The notes below the pieces were generated by a model. The model saw only the letters and a program-made list of their open reading frames with translations. It was not told where the DNA came from and searched no databases. A DNA stretch of 64,000 nt from Cryobacterium lactosi (GTDB lineage Bacteria; Actinomycetota; Actinomycetes; Actinomycetales; Microbacteriaceae), in NCBI RefSeq assembly GCF_004403945.1, contig NZ_SOHM01000031.1, positions 336,532-400,531 of the forward strand, in the 5' to 3' direction. Shown here piece by piece: positions 7,725 through 15,919 of this stretch. Position 1 is the first letter of the stretch, and each line of letters begins with the position of its first letter. The position numbers and the translations under genes are program-made.

Positions 7725-8828
7725 ATGACGCTCATCGACACCCCCGCAGCCACCGCCGGCTACCTCGCCCGCCTGCCTAAAACCGACCTGCACTGCCACC
7801 TGATCGGTACCGTGCGAGCCTCGACCTTCGCCGAACTCGCCCGCCGAGAGAAGTTGGTGCTGCCCGATAGCGCCGAGACGATCTTCCGGGACATCAACTC
7901 CCTGCCGCCGGACCCGGCGCTCTACGCCGACACCCGCATCCCGGTGCCGATGGGGCGAAGCGCCGACGAACCGGCCACGTCCTACTCGCTGTTCAAGGCA
8001 TCCGAGTGGGTCGTGTCGGTGCTGCAGAGCGCCGAGGACCTCACCCGGATCACCTACGAGGCCTTCGAGAGTGCCCACCGCACCAGCGCCACGCGGCACC
8101 TCGAGTTGTTCTTCGACTACCTGCCGCCGCACCTGGAGAAGCTGGGCTACCGCGGAGCCGTCGAGGCCTACGCCGATGGCATCCGCATGGCCGAACGTGA
8201 CTTCGGCATGACCGGTCGGATGATCGCCGGCATCGACCGCAGCAAGAGCGGCGAGCACGCCGTGCACCTGGTGCAGCAGATCGTGGACAACCCGCACGAA
8301 TACGTGGTGGGCATCGGTCTGGACAACCTCGAGACCGCCGGGCCGCCGGAGCGTTTCATCGACGCCTACACCCTCGCCGGTGCCGCGGGGCTGAAGCGCA
8401 CCGCGCATTCCTCCGAGCACGCGCCGATCGCCGCGAACACCATCACCTGCCTGGATGCGCTGGGCTGCGACCGCATCGACCACGGCTACTTCGTGCTCGA
8501 AGACGACGCCGTGGTGGAGCGGGTGCGCGCCGATCAGACGCCGTTCATCGTGGCGTTCACCACCTCACGCCGGTCCTGGCGGCCGTGGCGCCAGGCGTCG
8601 ATCAAGGCCATGGTCGATGCCGGCCTCAACGTGATCCTGTCTTCCGACGACCCGGGAATGTTCCCGACCACCCTGGCGCAGGAGTACGAGATCGCGTCGA
8701 CCTCACTGCAGCTGGACACGTCGACTCTGCGCTCGATGTCGCTGGCCGGGGTCGAGGCATCCTGGCTGCCCGAGCCCGAAAAGATTCTCCTCCGCGAGCG
8801 CTTCGTGCGCGAGTTCGACGCCCTCTAG
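7725..8828 (+). CDS. Adenosine/adenine deaminase-family amidohydrolase
   Basis: 367 aa from ATG 7725 (a GTG at 7716 is also possible; neither has a strong Shine-Dalgarno). Metal ligands of the adenosine deaminase superfamily are visible: KTDLHCHLIGT near the N-terminus, HSSEHAP with the HxxE pair, the DHGY histidine and SSDDPGMF with the final Asp ligand. These enzymes hydrolyse an exocyclic amine from purines or purine nucleosides, but the substrate loop departs from the classic HAGE form, so I do not name the substrate. Fifth gene of the LacI-controlled operon, it probably processes what the importer brings in. Confidence 0.85.
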   Translation: MTLIDTPAATAGYLARLPKTDLHCHLIGTVRASTFAELARREKLVLPDSAETIFRDINSLPPDPALYADTRIPVPMGRSADEPATSYSLFKASEWVVSVLQSAEDLTRITYEAFESAHRTSATRHLELFFDYLPPHLEKLGYRGAVEAYADGIRMAERDFGMTGRMIAGIDRSKSGEHAVHLVQQIVDNPHEYVVGIGLDNLETAGPPERFIDAYTLAGAAGLKRTAHSSEHAPIAANTITCLDALGCDRIDHGYFVLEDDAVVERVRADQTPFIVAFTTSRRSWRPWRQASIKAMVDAGLNVILSSDDPGMFPTTLAQEYEIASTSLQLDTSTLRSMSLAGVEASWLPEPEKILLRERFVREFDAL

Positions 8829-8839
8829 CTCGCGGTCTG

Positions 8840-11800
8840 TTAGGTGAGGTCGCGGAGTCGGGCCGAGAGCCCGCCCTCTGTGGCGCCCTTCCTCTCGGAG
8901 GTGATCGCGATCACGAGCATCACCGCGCCGATGGTGGCCAGGGTGATCCACCAGAGCAGCGGGTTGATGGTCTGGCCGATCTGCACCGTGAACACCACGA
9001 TCACCTCGATGGGCAGCACGGCCAGGCTGATCAGGAACGGCGCGGCGAGGCGCCGGGTCGAGCCGATCAGGATCGCCGTGAGCGCGAGCGACATCACCAG
9101 GATGGCGCGCCAGGTCTGCGGGTCGGTGCCGGTGGCCAGCACCGACGGCAGGAACGTGACGATGATGCCGGGCGCCAGCAACCGCCATGAGCCGGCGAAA
9201 CCGGCCGGCCACGACCCGAGTCGTGCGGGCACGGTCCGGGCACCCGGGCGCATCCCGATGATGCCGGCACCGAGCAGCGCCAGCCCGAGCGGCAGTGAGA
9301 ACGCCTCGACGCGCAGCTCCCGTTCGCTCCAACCCGCCACCGCCGCGCACCAGGCGAGAAGGAACAGGAACCAGACCGGGGGCAGCGACGTCGCCGTGCT
9401 GCGGCTGCGCGCGGCGACCACGAGCATGAAGCCGAGCAGGGCGACCATCAACAGGGTCAGGGTGCCGATCGAGAAGGCATCGGCACGGATGGCTGTGATC
9501 GGCCCGGCCACCAGGAATGCGGTTGCTGCGGCGAAACGCCACCGCGACGGTGTTCTGTCGCGGGGCGTCGCCGCCTCGCCGCGTGGAAGCCCGCCGGCGA
9601 GCGCCGCGAGCACAGTGGCCAGAGCGCCAAGAGCCAGCACGGGCAGCATGACACCGGTGGTCGGGCTGCCGGCCAGGGCGTCCAGGCCGAGTCCCCAGCG
9701 CATGGCCTGCGCGGCACCCGCCGCCGCAGCCAGGGTGGCCACCACGGCTGTGGAGCCGAGCAGGCTACCCAGCCCGGTCGCCGCACCCGGACCGGTGGCC
9801 CTGGCGGCGGCGCGGGCGATGGCGTAGCCGACCAGCACCAAGAGCAGCGCGGCCGCGAGCAGTCCGTAGGCCCGCCAAGGGATGGCCGGGCCGAACTGCG
9901 CGAGGCCGTACCGCACGGAGCCGAGCTGCGCGGCGCCGAAGCCTGCGGACCCGTTGGTGACGAGCACCGCCAGGCTGGGCACCACGGCCAGGGCGAGGCC
10001 GGTGGCGGCCAAGGTCTGGCCGGCGCGGCCCCTGGCCACCAGGATCGCACCCACGATCACCATCGCGAGCGCCGGTGGCAGCAGATACGGTTCGATCACC
10101 TCGATGCCGCGGCTGGCCCAGACGCACCAGAGCGCGCCGGTCCAGCTGGCGCCGGCCGCCCACCAGGCCAGCTGCCGGCCGGTGCGTAGAGCGTTGACGG
10201 CAGCTCCCACACCGAGGATCACGAGCACCAACACGGTTGTCGACAGACCTGCCGCGGTGCGCACCAGGGCCAGCAGCACCGCCAGCACGCCGGTGAGCGC
10301 GGCGGATGCCTCGATCCACCGGCGGCAGGCATCCGCTTCGAGGGCCGTCAGGCCGCGGTTCTGGAGCGCCCGGGTGATCGGGGCGGTGGCCGCGAAGGTG
10401 CCGGCGACGAGAAGCGCGATGAGCGGCAGCACCACCGGCGATCCGCTGGTGGCCAGCAGCTGAGCGCCGAGGCAGACCACGACCACCGCGAGCGAGGGCA
10501 CCAGCAGAGCGGCCGCGAAGGAACGCAGGGCAACCGTCATGCCCGGGCGACGCACGGTCATCAGGGTCAGGGCAAGAGCGAAGGCCACGCCGGTGGACAG
10601 CGCCGTCCAGCCGCTGCGCACCAGGAGCACCGCCACGACCCCGGCCAGGAACGGTACCGCACTGACCAGGAGCACGGCGTACCAACTGCGCGGGGTGAGC
10701 CAGGTGGTGAGGGTGGCGGCAAGCGCGCAGAGCAGGCCAAGGGTGGTGGTGAGGCAGAGCACGGCGATGCCGTCGACTCCCACGATGGTGAGGGCGGTGG
10801 CCACGATGACCAGAGCGTAGGCGTAGCCGACCGCCAGGTACAGCGGACGCCACCGTGCCGGCAGGGTGCGGGCGAGCGCCGTGAGGGCGAGCACCGCGGC
10901 CGCGCCCACCCACACCGTGGTCGACTGCTGCAACCATCCGGTGATGGCCGCCAGGAGCAGCAACAGGTGCGCTCCGCCGCCCACCGCCCGCCGCACAGCC
11001 GGGGGTGCCGCGACGAGTGCGGGAACGACGAGCAGACCGGCGATGAGTGCAGCCGTCAGGACCAGGCCCACGACGGCCTGACCTGTGACCGAGAAGCCGG
11101 CCCAGCCGGAGATGGTGACCAGGGTGAACACGCCCAGCCACAGGGCCAAACGGTTTGGTGCCGACACTCCCGTCGCTGACCCGGCCGGCGTCGGTGCTGC
11201 CGTTCTGCGGCTCACCTGAGCGACCGCCCAGGCCGTTGTGGCGAGCGCCGCCAACGCCACGATCGACGCCAGGCCGACGTTCTGGGCGACGAGCCCGGCG
11301 CCGTACGACGGGGTGGCTCCGGCGACAAACGCGAAGTCGCCGCTGGCCGGGACGGGCGAGGTGCCGCCAGGATAGCCGCCGGCGACCGATCCGGCCCAGC
11401 GCAGCGGAGCGAACAGCGCGCCCGACAACTGCACGACCGCGGTCACCAGGGCGGGGGTCGCGGCCAGGATCAGCACCGTGACCGCGCCGGTGCCCAGAGC
11501 AGCGCGGCTGGCGGCCGGGCTCGAGGGCAGGGCGGCCAGCCCCACCAGGGCGATCCCGCCCGCGACCGGCATCAGCGCCAGGTACCAGGCCGAATCGTCG
11601 AACGACACGGCCAGCGGCAGGATGGCCACCGCCGCCACCGCGAAGGCTCCAGCGGCGAAGCTCCACTGCCGCGGCAGGCCGTTGCGGCTGCCGAGCGCCG
11701 CCACCGCCGCCAGAACGGCGAGGATGCCGGCATACCCGGCGATGTCGGTGCTGGTCGTGCTGATCGAGCGCACCAGCAGCTGCAGCAGGGCGGCGAGCAC

Positions 11801-12781
11801 GGCGACGGCCTGGAGGGCGGTGGCCGTGTATCGTTCGACCCCCAACGCGGAACCCAGCCCGGGGGAGAGGCGCGCGAGCACGGGGTGCAGGCCGAGTGCG
11901 ACAACGGCCACGCCCAGGCTGCCGAGGATCGCACCCCAGGCGTCGCCCCCGCTGCCGAGCAGCCCGGGCGAGAGGGCCAGCCCCACGACGGCCGCCCACA
12001 GCCAGACCCGCACACCGGAGCGGGCCCCCAGCCCGAACAGCACGGCCGAGCCGGCCAGCGTGCCGAGAGCGGCGAAGACCCACCCGCTCGCGGAGGACGG
12101 CGCCAGCTGTGTGAACGCCCATACGTCGAGGCCGACGAACACCACGCCAAGGGCCGCCACGGACTCGGCGGAGAACCGCAGACCGCGACGGGCGAACCAC
12201 CAGGCACCGCCGAGGAAGACCAGCGTGATCGCCCCGATGATGCTCGTGCGCACGGCGAAACTCGTGAGGTCGGGGTTGAAGAATGTGAAGACCAGTGCGG
12301 CCACGGCGAGCAACGCGGCACCGGCGAAGGCCAGCACCGACTGCACGCTCACCTGGGCGCCGGCATCCGGGGCAGCCGAAAGAACCGCAGCCGGCACGCC
12401 GACAGGTTCGCCCACACCCTTTGGTGCCGCAGGTCGCTGCGGCACAGTCATGCTCTGCACCGGGGGAGTGCCCACTGCGGCCGGGTCCACCGCAGAAGGG
12501 CCCATGGCCGCTGTTTCTCGTGGAGGAGTGCCCGTCGCAGGCGTGCCCAGCGCAGGCGCGCCGGAGCGCCACACCGTCGGTATCCGCTCGATCAGGCGGT
12601 CCCGCCCCCGCAGTGCCTTGACCACCCGATCGGTCGACGATTCCAGCGCGCCGCCGAGCGGGCCGCTCAGGTCGGCCCCGCAACCCGGGCACCACTCGTC
12701 GGTCAGACGCGCATCGCATCGGGGGCAAATCCGCCGGTCCTGCAGATATCGAACGGCAGCATCGTTCCAGATTTTCCCCAT
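8840..12781 (-). CDS. Giant polytopic membrane protein with N-terminal zinc ribbon
   Basis: 1313 aa. The N-terminus carries a zinc ribbon (CPRC...CPGC, about residues 19-34), then a Pro/Ala-rich linker to about residue 140. The rest is a near-continuous series of hydrophobic helices, more than thirty by eye, Ala/Val/Leu-rich and without catalytic motifs I recognise. It resembles actinobacterial proteins named after the SCO7613 C-terminal domain. A TAGACT box (complement of 12788-12793) sits 6 nt before the ATG, indicating a leaderless start. It is divergent from the coiled-coil gene at 12891, with a 63-bp palindrome between. Function unknown. Confidence 0.85.
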   Translation of the reverse strand: MGKIWNDAAVRYLQDRRICPRCDARLTDEWCPGCGADLSGPLGGALESSTDRVVKALRGRDRLIERIPTVWRSGAPALGTPATGTPPRETAAMGPSAVDPAAVGTPPVQSMTVPQRPAAPKGVGEPVGVPAAVLSAAPDAGAQVSVQSVLAFAGAALLAVAALVFTFFNPDLTSFAVRTSIIGAITLVFLGGAWWFARRGLRFSAESVAALGVVFVGLDVWAFTQLAPSSASGWVFAALGTLAGSAVLFGLGARSGVRVWLWAAVVGLALSPGLLGSGGDAWGAILGSLGVAVVALGLHPVLARLSPGLGSALGVERYTATALQAVAVLAALLQLLVRSISTTSTDIAGYAGILAVLAAVAALGSRNGLPRQWSFAAGAFAVAAVAILPLAVSFDDSAWYLALMPVAGGIALVGLAALPSSPAASRAALGTGAVTVLILAATPALVTAVVQLSGALFAPLRWAGSVAGGYPGGTSPVPASGDFAFVAGATPSYGAGLVAQNVGLASIVALAALATTAWAVAQVSRRTAAPTPAGSATGVSAPNRLALWLGVFTLVTISGWAGFSVTGQAVVGLVLTAALIAGLLVVPALVAAPPAVRRAVGGGAHLLLLLAAITGWLQQSTTVWVGAAAVLALTALARTLPARWRPLYLAVGYAYALVIVATALTIVGVDGIAVLCLTTTLGLLCALAATLTTWLTPRSWYAVLLVSAVPFLAGVVAVLLVRSGWTALSTGVAFALALTLMTVRRPGMTVALRSFAAALLVPSLAVVVVCLGAQLLATSGSPVVLPLIALLVAGTFAATAPITRALQNRGLTALEADACRRWIEASAALTGVLAVLLALVRTAAGLSTTVLVLVILGVGAAVNALRTGRQLAWWAAGASWTGALWCVWASRGIEVIEPYLLPPALAMVIVGAILVARGRAGQTLAATGLALAVVPSLAVLVTNGSAGFGAAQLGSVRYGLAQFGPAIPWRAYGLLAAALLLVLVGYAIARAAARATGPGAATGLGSLLGSTAVVATLAAAAGAAQAMRWGLGLDALAGSPTTGVMLPVLALGALATVLAALAGGLPRGEAATPRDRTPSRWRFAAATAFLVAGPITAIRADAFSIGTLTLLMVALLGFMLVVAARSRSTATSLPPVWFLFLLAWCAAVAGWSERELRVEAFSLPLGLALLGAGIIGMRPGARTVPARLGSWPAGFAGSWRLLAPGIIVTFLPSVLATGTDPQTWRAILVMSLALTAILIGSTRRLAAPFLISLAVLPIEVIVVFTVQIGQTINPLLWWITLATIGAVMLVIAITSERKGATEGGLSARLRDLT

Positions 12782-12809
12782 TGCCGCAGTCTAGGGGCCC
12801 CTCCTTCCC

Positions 12810-12872
12810 CCGCGAACTGTGAGCAAAGCCCCAAAAATGGGCGATTTCAGGGGCTGAAGTCACGGTTCGCGG
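12810..12872. repeat. 63-bp structured palindrome, copy 1
   Basis: Outer arms CCGCGAACTGTGA (12810-12822) and TCACGGTTCGCGG (12860-12872) pair with one mismatch. An inner stem AGCCCC/GGGGCT lies inside an A-rich interior. The copy at 53892-53954 has exactly the same length and the same orientation, with the inner stem changed to AGCACC/GGTGCT, a compensatory change. It lies in a divergent intergenic region and ends 6 bp before a -10 box. Confidence 0.8.
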
Positions 12873-12878
12873 GATGGG

Positions 12879-12884
12879 TAAAAT
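12879..12884 (+). promoter_or_regulatory. -10 box of a leaderless promoter
   Basis: TAAAAT ends exactly 6 nt before GTG 12891, so transcription should begin at or next to the start codon. The palindrome at 12810-12872 occupies the -35 region. No Shine-Dalgarno is present. Confidence 0.6.
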
Positions 12885-12890
12885 GAAGTT

Positions 12891-13472
12891 GTGACGGATG
12901 CGACGCAGCACGCCCGGGTGCCGATTTCGCGCATCGTCGATGAGGGGGTGCTCATCGCGCTCTCCTCGGTGCGGATGGCGGTCAAGAACGACATCATCGT
13001 CGCGGGCCTCGCCGAGCACGCGGACTACGACAAGGCCAGATTCGCCGATGCCACCCGTCGGGAGCTGCGGAGCCTGGCCGAGGAGAACCAGGAATCCAGC
13101 GACCGGGTACGGCTCCAGCGCAAGGAACTGACCTCGTTGACCTGGCGCTACGACCTCTCCCAGGACCAGCTGATGGATCTCCGCCAGCTCAAGCTGCGCC
13201 GTCGGGTGCACAAACGCCTCGCCCTCGCCCTGCGCGCGGTGGCCGACGACGAGGAGCAGGTCGGTCGACTCGTGTCGGATGCCCAGCGCGCGGCCAGCAA
13301 CGAGGTGCAAGACGCCATGCACACCCGCCTGATGCGCCTCTCGATCGACCCCCTCGACCCGGAATATCAGCGCCGCAGGGCCGAACGCACCGAAATGTTC
13401 CTCCTCATCGATCTGGCCCTGCTCCAGCTCAAGGCCGACGAAGCCGCCGGTCAGAGCCAGGGCGAGTACTGA
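12891..13472 (+). CDS. Unknown charged coiled-coil protein upstream of jetABC
   Basis: 193 aa, soluble, rich in Arg/Glu/Leu. Residues about 45-165 show heptad-like helical stretches (DATRRELRSLAEENQESSDRV; LRQLKLRRRVHKRLALALRA), so an elongated helical protein is likely. No family is recognised. The GTG start is placed by the TAAAAT box 6 nt upstream. It ends 121 nt before the jetA start, and jetA has its own possible -10 box (TACGGT, 13544-13549), so co-transcription is possible but not clear. A link with the JetABC complex would be positional inference only. Confidence 0.7.
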   Translation: MTDATQHARVPISRIVDEGVLIALSSVRMAVKNDIIVAGLAEHADYDKARFADATRRELRSLAEENQESSDRVRLQRKELTSLTWRYDLSQDQLMDLRQLKLRRRVHKRLALALRAVADDEEQVGRLVSDAQRAASNEVQDAMHTRLMRLSIDPLDPEYQRRRAERTEMFLLIDLALLQLKADEAAGQSQGEY

Positions 13473-13593
13473 GCGTTCGGGCGCGCCGCCGCCCGGGACT
13501 GCACAGCACGTCCCCCGCGCCGTTTCCCGGTCGCCGGGGCGACTACGGTTGAGGAGGCCCTCAGGCGGGCCGGCGAGAAAGGAACGAGCACGA

Positions 13594-15120
13594 GTGAGCG
13601 ACATCGCGGGTGAATTAGCGCGGGTGCACAGCGCCTTCGACCGACCCACCCTGCGGCTCCTCGACCGCAAATGGGCACCGTTCGTTCTCGCGGTGTTCAA
13701 GTCGTCGTTCAGCCGTGACCGCCGCAGTGTCCAAGCCGACCGGCTGCACACCCAGGTGGATGCCTACCTGGCCGACCTCCGCTCCATCGGCAGCGAGGTG
13801 CCCGGCAAGAACGGGCGCGCGCTCTGCGTGCAGTGGATGAACGACCAGTGGCTCTACCGGGAGACCGGCGACGACGATGAGGAACAGTACTCGCTCACCT
13901 CGCACGCCCTCGAGGCCCTGCTGCTGGTCGAGGGGCTCTCCCGCGATCGCGCGCTGATCAGCGAATCCCGGCTCACCACCATCGTCGACACCGTGCGGCA
14001 CCGTGCCACCCAGGCCAACCCCGACCGGGACGAACGCATCCGCCGGCTCGACCTGGAGATTGACGCGCTGACCGCCGAACGCGACCGGCTCGCCGCCGGC
14101 GGCGACATCGCCGCGGCCTCGAACGATCAGATGCACGAGGGCTACGCCAACCTGATCGACCTGATCACCCAGCTGCCCAGCGACTTCAAGCGTGTCGAAG
14201 AGTCCGTCGCCGGCATGCACCGGCAGATCGTGAACGACTTCCGCGCCGAGGAACGCCCGATCAGCGAGGTCCTCGACGAGTACCTCTCCAAGACGGATGC
14301 GCTGATGTCCTCGACCGCCGAGGGCCGGGCCTTCGAGGGCGCCATTGTGCTGCTCCGAAACGACGACCTGCTCGCCAAGCTCAAGAACGACCTCGAGTCG
14401 ATCATGCTGCACCCGTTCGCCTTGGAGCTCAGCGCCGCCGACCGGCGCAGCTTCATGGGCACGGTCAGCCTGATCCGCAAGGGTGTCGACGACGTGCTCA
14501 CCCAGCGGAACGGCCTGACCACCACCCTGCGCGAACACATCGTGAACCACGACGTGGTCAAGGACCGCGAACTCGAACGGCTGCTGCGGGAGATCAACAA
14601 GGAACTCGCCGTGTGGATGGAAACCGCCGGCCCCCGGTCGACGGTGACCGCGGAGCTGATGCCGGGCACCCTGGAGCTCGAGCACCTGCGCGAGAGGTTC
14701 TACGACCCCGGCGCGCACAAGGCGCCGCCGCCGCTCGAGGACGTCTCGGCCTTCGCCCCCGAACCGCCCACCCTGGATGCGATGCGCACCCAAGGCGGCC
14801 CGCTGCTCGCCGAGCTCCGCGACGCCATGGTGACGGCCTTCGGCGCCAACGGTGCCGCATCCGTCGGCGACGCCTTCAACAGCCTCGAGCCGGCCATGCG
14901 CCGCCCGGTCGAGATTCTCGGCCTGCTGCAGCTGGCCACCCAGGTCGACGCCTTCGACCGCACGGATGCCGCAGCCTCGACAGCGGGCTCAGACACCGAG
15001 CCGTTCGAGACCGTACGACCCGACGGCTCCCGCCGCACCTTCCGGGTGCCGCGCATCACCTTGACCGACGACAACACCGCGGCGCTGGCCGCCCTGAACT
15101 ATGGATCTGATCATGACTGA
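13594..15120 (+). CDS. jetA: JetA/MksF-like subunit (DUF3375)
   Basis: 508 aa from GTG 13594, preceded by AAAGGA at 13578-13583; this yields [40 protein letters not shown], the typical DUF3375 N-terminus. An N-terminal winged-helix-like region is followed by helical segments ([19 protein letters not shown]) expected of a kleisin-type subunit. In Wadjet/MksBEFG complexes this protein bridges the SMC-like ATPase heads. The next gene, jetB, begins inside its last codons. It is the first of three clearly matching genes (JetA, JetB, JetC); the nuclease gene jetD is not found beside them. Confidence 0.88.
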   Translation: MSDIAGELARVHSAFDRPTLRLLDRKWAPFVLAVFKSSFSRDRRSVQADRLHTQVDAYLADLRSIGSEVPGKNGRALCVQWMNDQWLYRETGDDDEEQYSLTSHALEALLLVEGLSRDRALISESRLTTIVDTVRHRATQANPDRDERIRRLDLEIDALTAERDRLAAGGDIAAASNDQMHEGYANLIDLITQLPSDFKRVEESVAGMHRQIVNDFRAEERPISEVLDEYLSKTDALMSSTAEGRAFEGAIVLLRNDDLLAKLKNDLESIMLHPFALELSAADRRSFMGTVSLIRKGVDDVLTQRNGLTTTLREHIVNHDVVKDRELERLLREINKELAVWMETAGPRSTVTAELMPGTLELEHLRERFYDPGAHKAPPPLEDVSAFAPEPPTLDAMRTQGGPLLAELRDAMVTAFGANGAASVGDAFNSLEPAMRRPVEILGLLQLATQVDAFDRTDAAASTAGSDTEPFETVRPDGSRRTFRVPRITLTDDNTAALAALNYGSDHD

Positions 15121-15919
15121 CGACGTGACCACCGAAGCGCTCACCGACGCGACCGACGAGGGCGTGGAGGGCACCGAGAGCACCGAGAGCACCGACGACG
15201 GCGCCCAGAGCTTCTCGCTCTTCGAGGGCGACGAGGGCGGCCTCACGGTGGAGCAGCGCCGCACCCTGGTGCTGCTGCTCAAGCACCGCTACATCTCCGC
15301 GGCCCTGCAGCCCGCCGAATGGCGCACCCTGCTCGCCTCGCAGAGCCTGCTGAAGTCCCGCCTCAACGACCTGTTCCTCGATCTGCACGTCGACCTGCAC
15401 TACGAGGTGGCCTTCAAGCGTCAGGCCGTCGGCGAGGGCGGGGAGCGGTTCCCGACCCTGCTGCACGACGTGGCGTACACCCGTGAGGAGACCATCCTGC
15501 TGGTGCTGCTGCGCCAGCGGTTCCGCAGCGAACGGGCCAGCGGCGTCGACATCGTCATCGTGGATCGCGACAACCTGGTCGAGAACGTCGCGCACTTCCG
15601 GCCCGAGCACGCCACCGACAGGTTCGGTGACGCCCGCCGCGCCACCGCGGCCGTAGACAGCCTCGCCAAGGCCCGGGTGCTGCTGAAGACCAGCGACCCC
15701 GACCGGTTCCGGATCTCCGCGGTGATCGAGGTGCTGCTGCCGATCGAACGCCTCGGCGAGCTCTGGGAGTGGCTGGTGGAGCAGAACGGCCAGGAGCCGC
15801 CGGAGCCCACCGGCTCCGACACGCTCGACGCTGACATTCTCGCCGCCGCCGCACCGGACAACGGTGCCGAACCCGCTCCTGTCGAACCTGCCGACCCCGC
15901 CCTGGAGGCCGTTTCATGA
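15113..15919 (+). CDS. jetB: JetB/MksE-like subunit (DUF4194)
   Basis: 268 aa from ATG 15113, overlapping the jetA stop by 8 nt (ATG 15101 is an in-frame alternative). An acidic N-terminus (residues about 5-45) precedes a winged-helix domain ([48 protein letters not shown]), and the C-terminal 40 residues are Pro/Ala/Glu-rich. DUF4194 proteins are the KITE-like partner of JetA in Wadjet and of MksF in condensin-like complexes. The gene overlaps jetC by 4 nt, consistent with stoichiometric, translationally coupled production of the complex. Confidence 0.88.
   Translation: MTDDVTTEALTDATDEGVEGTESTESTDDGAQSFSLFEGDEGGLTVEQRRTLVLLLKHRYISAALQPAEWRTLLASQSLLKSRLNDLFLDLHVDLHYEVAFKRQAVGEGGERFPTLLHDVAYTREETILLVLLRQRFRSERASGVDIVIVDRDNLVENVAHFRPEHATDRFGDARRATAAVDSLAKARVLLKTSDPDRFRISAVIEVLLPIERLGELWEWLVEQNGQEPPEPTGSDTLDADILAAAAPDNGAEPAPVEPADPALEAVS

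Noticed and set aside
5343..8483. 1046-codon minus-strand open frame through the ABC operon
   Set aside because: Crosses three conserved genes on the other strand; composition and lack of any motif mark it as a shadow.
9765..13751. Very long minus-strand frame overlapping the membrane giant in another frame
   Set aside because: Arg/Gly/Pro-rich low-complexity translation; the hydrophobic frame with the zinc ribbon is the real gene.
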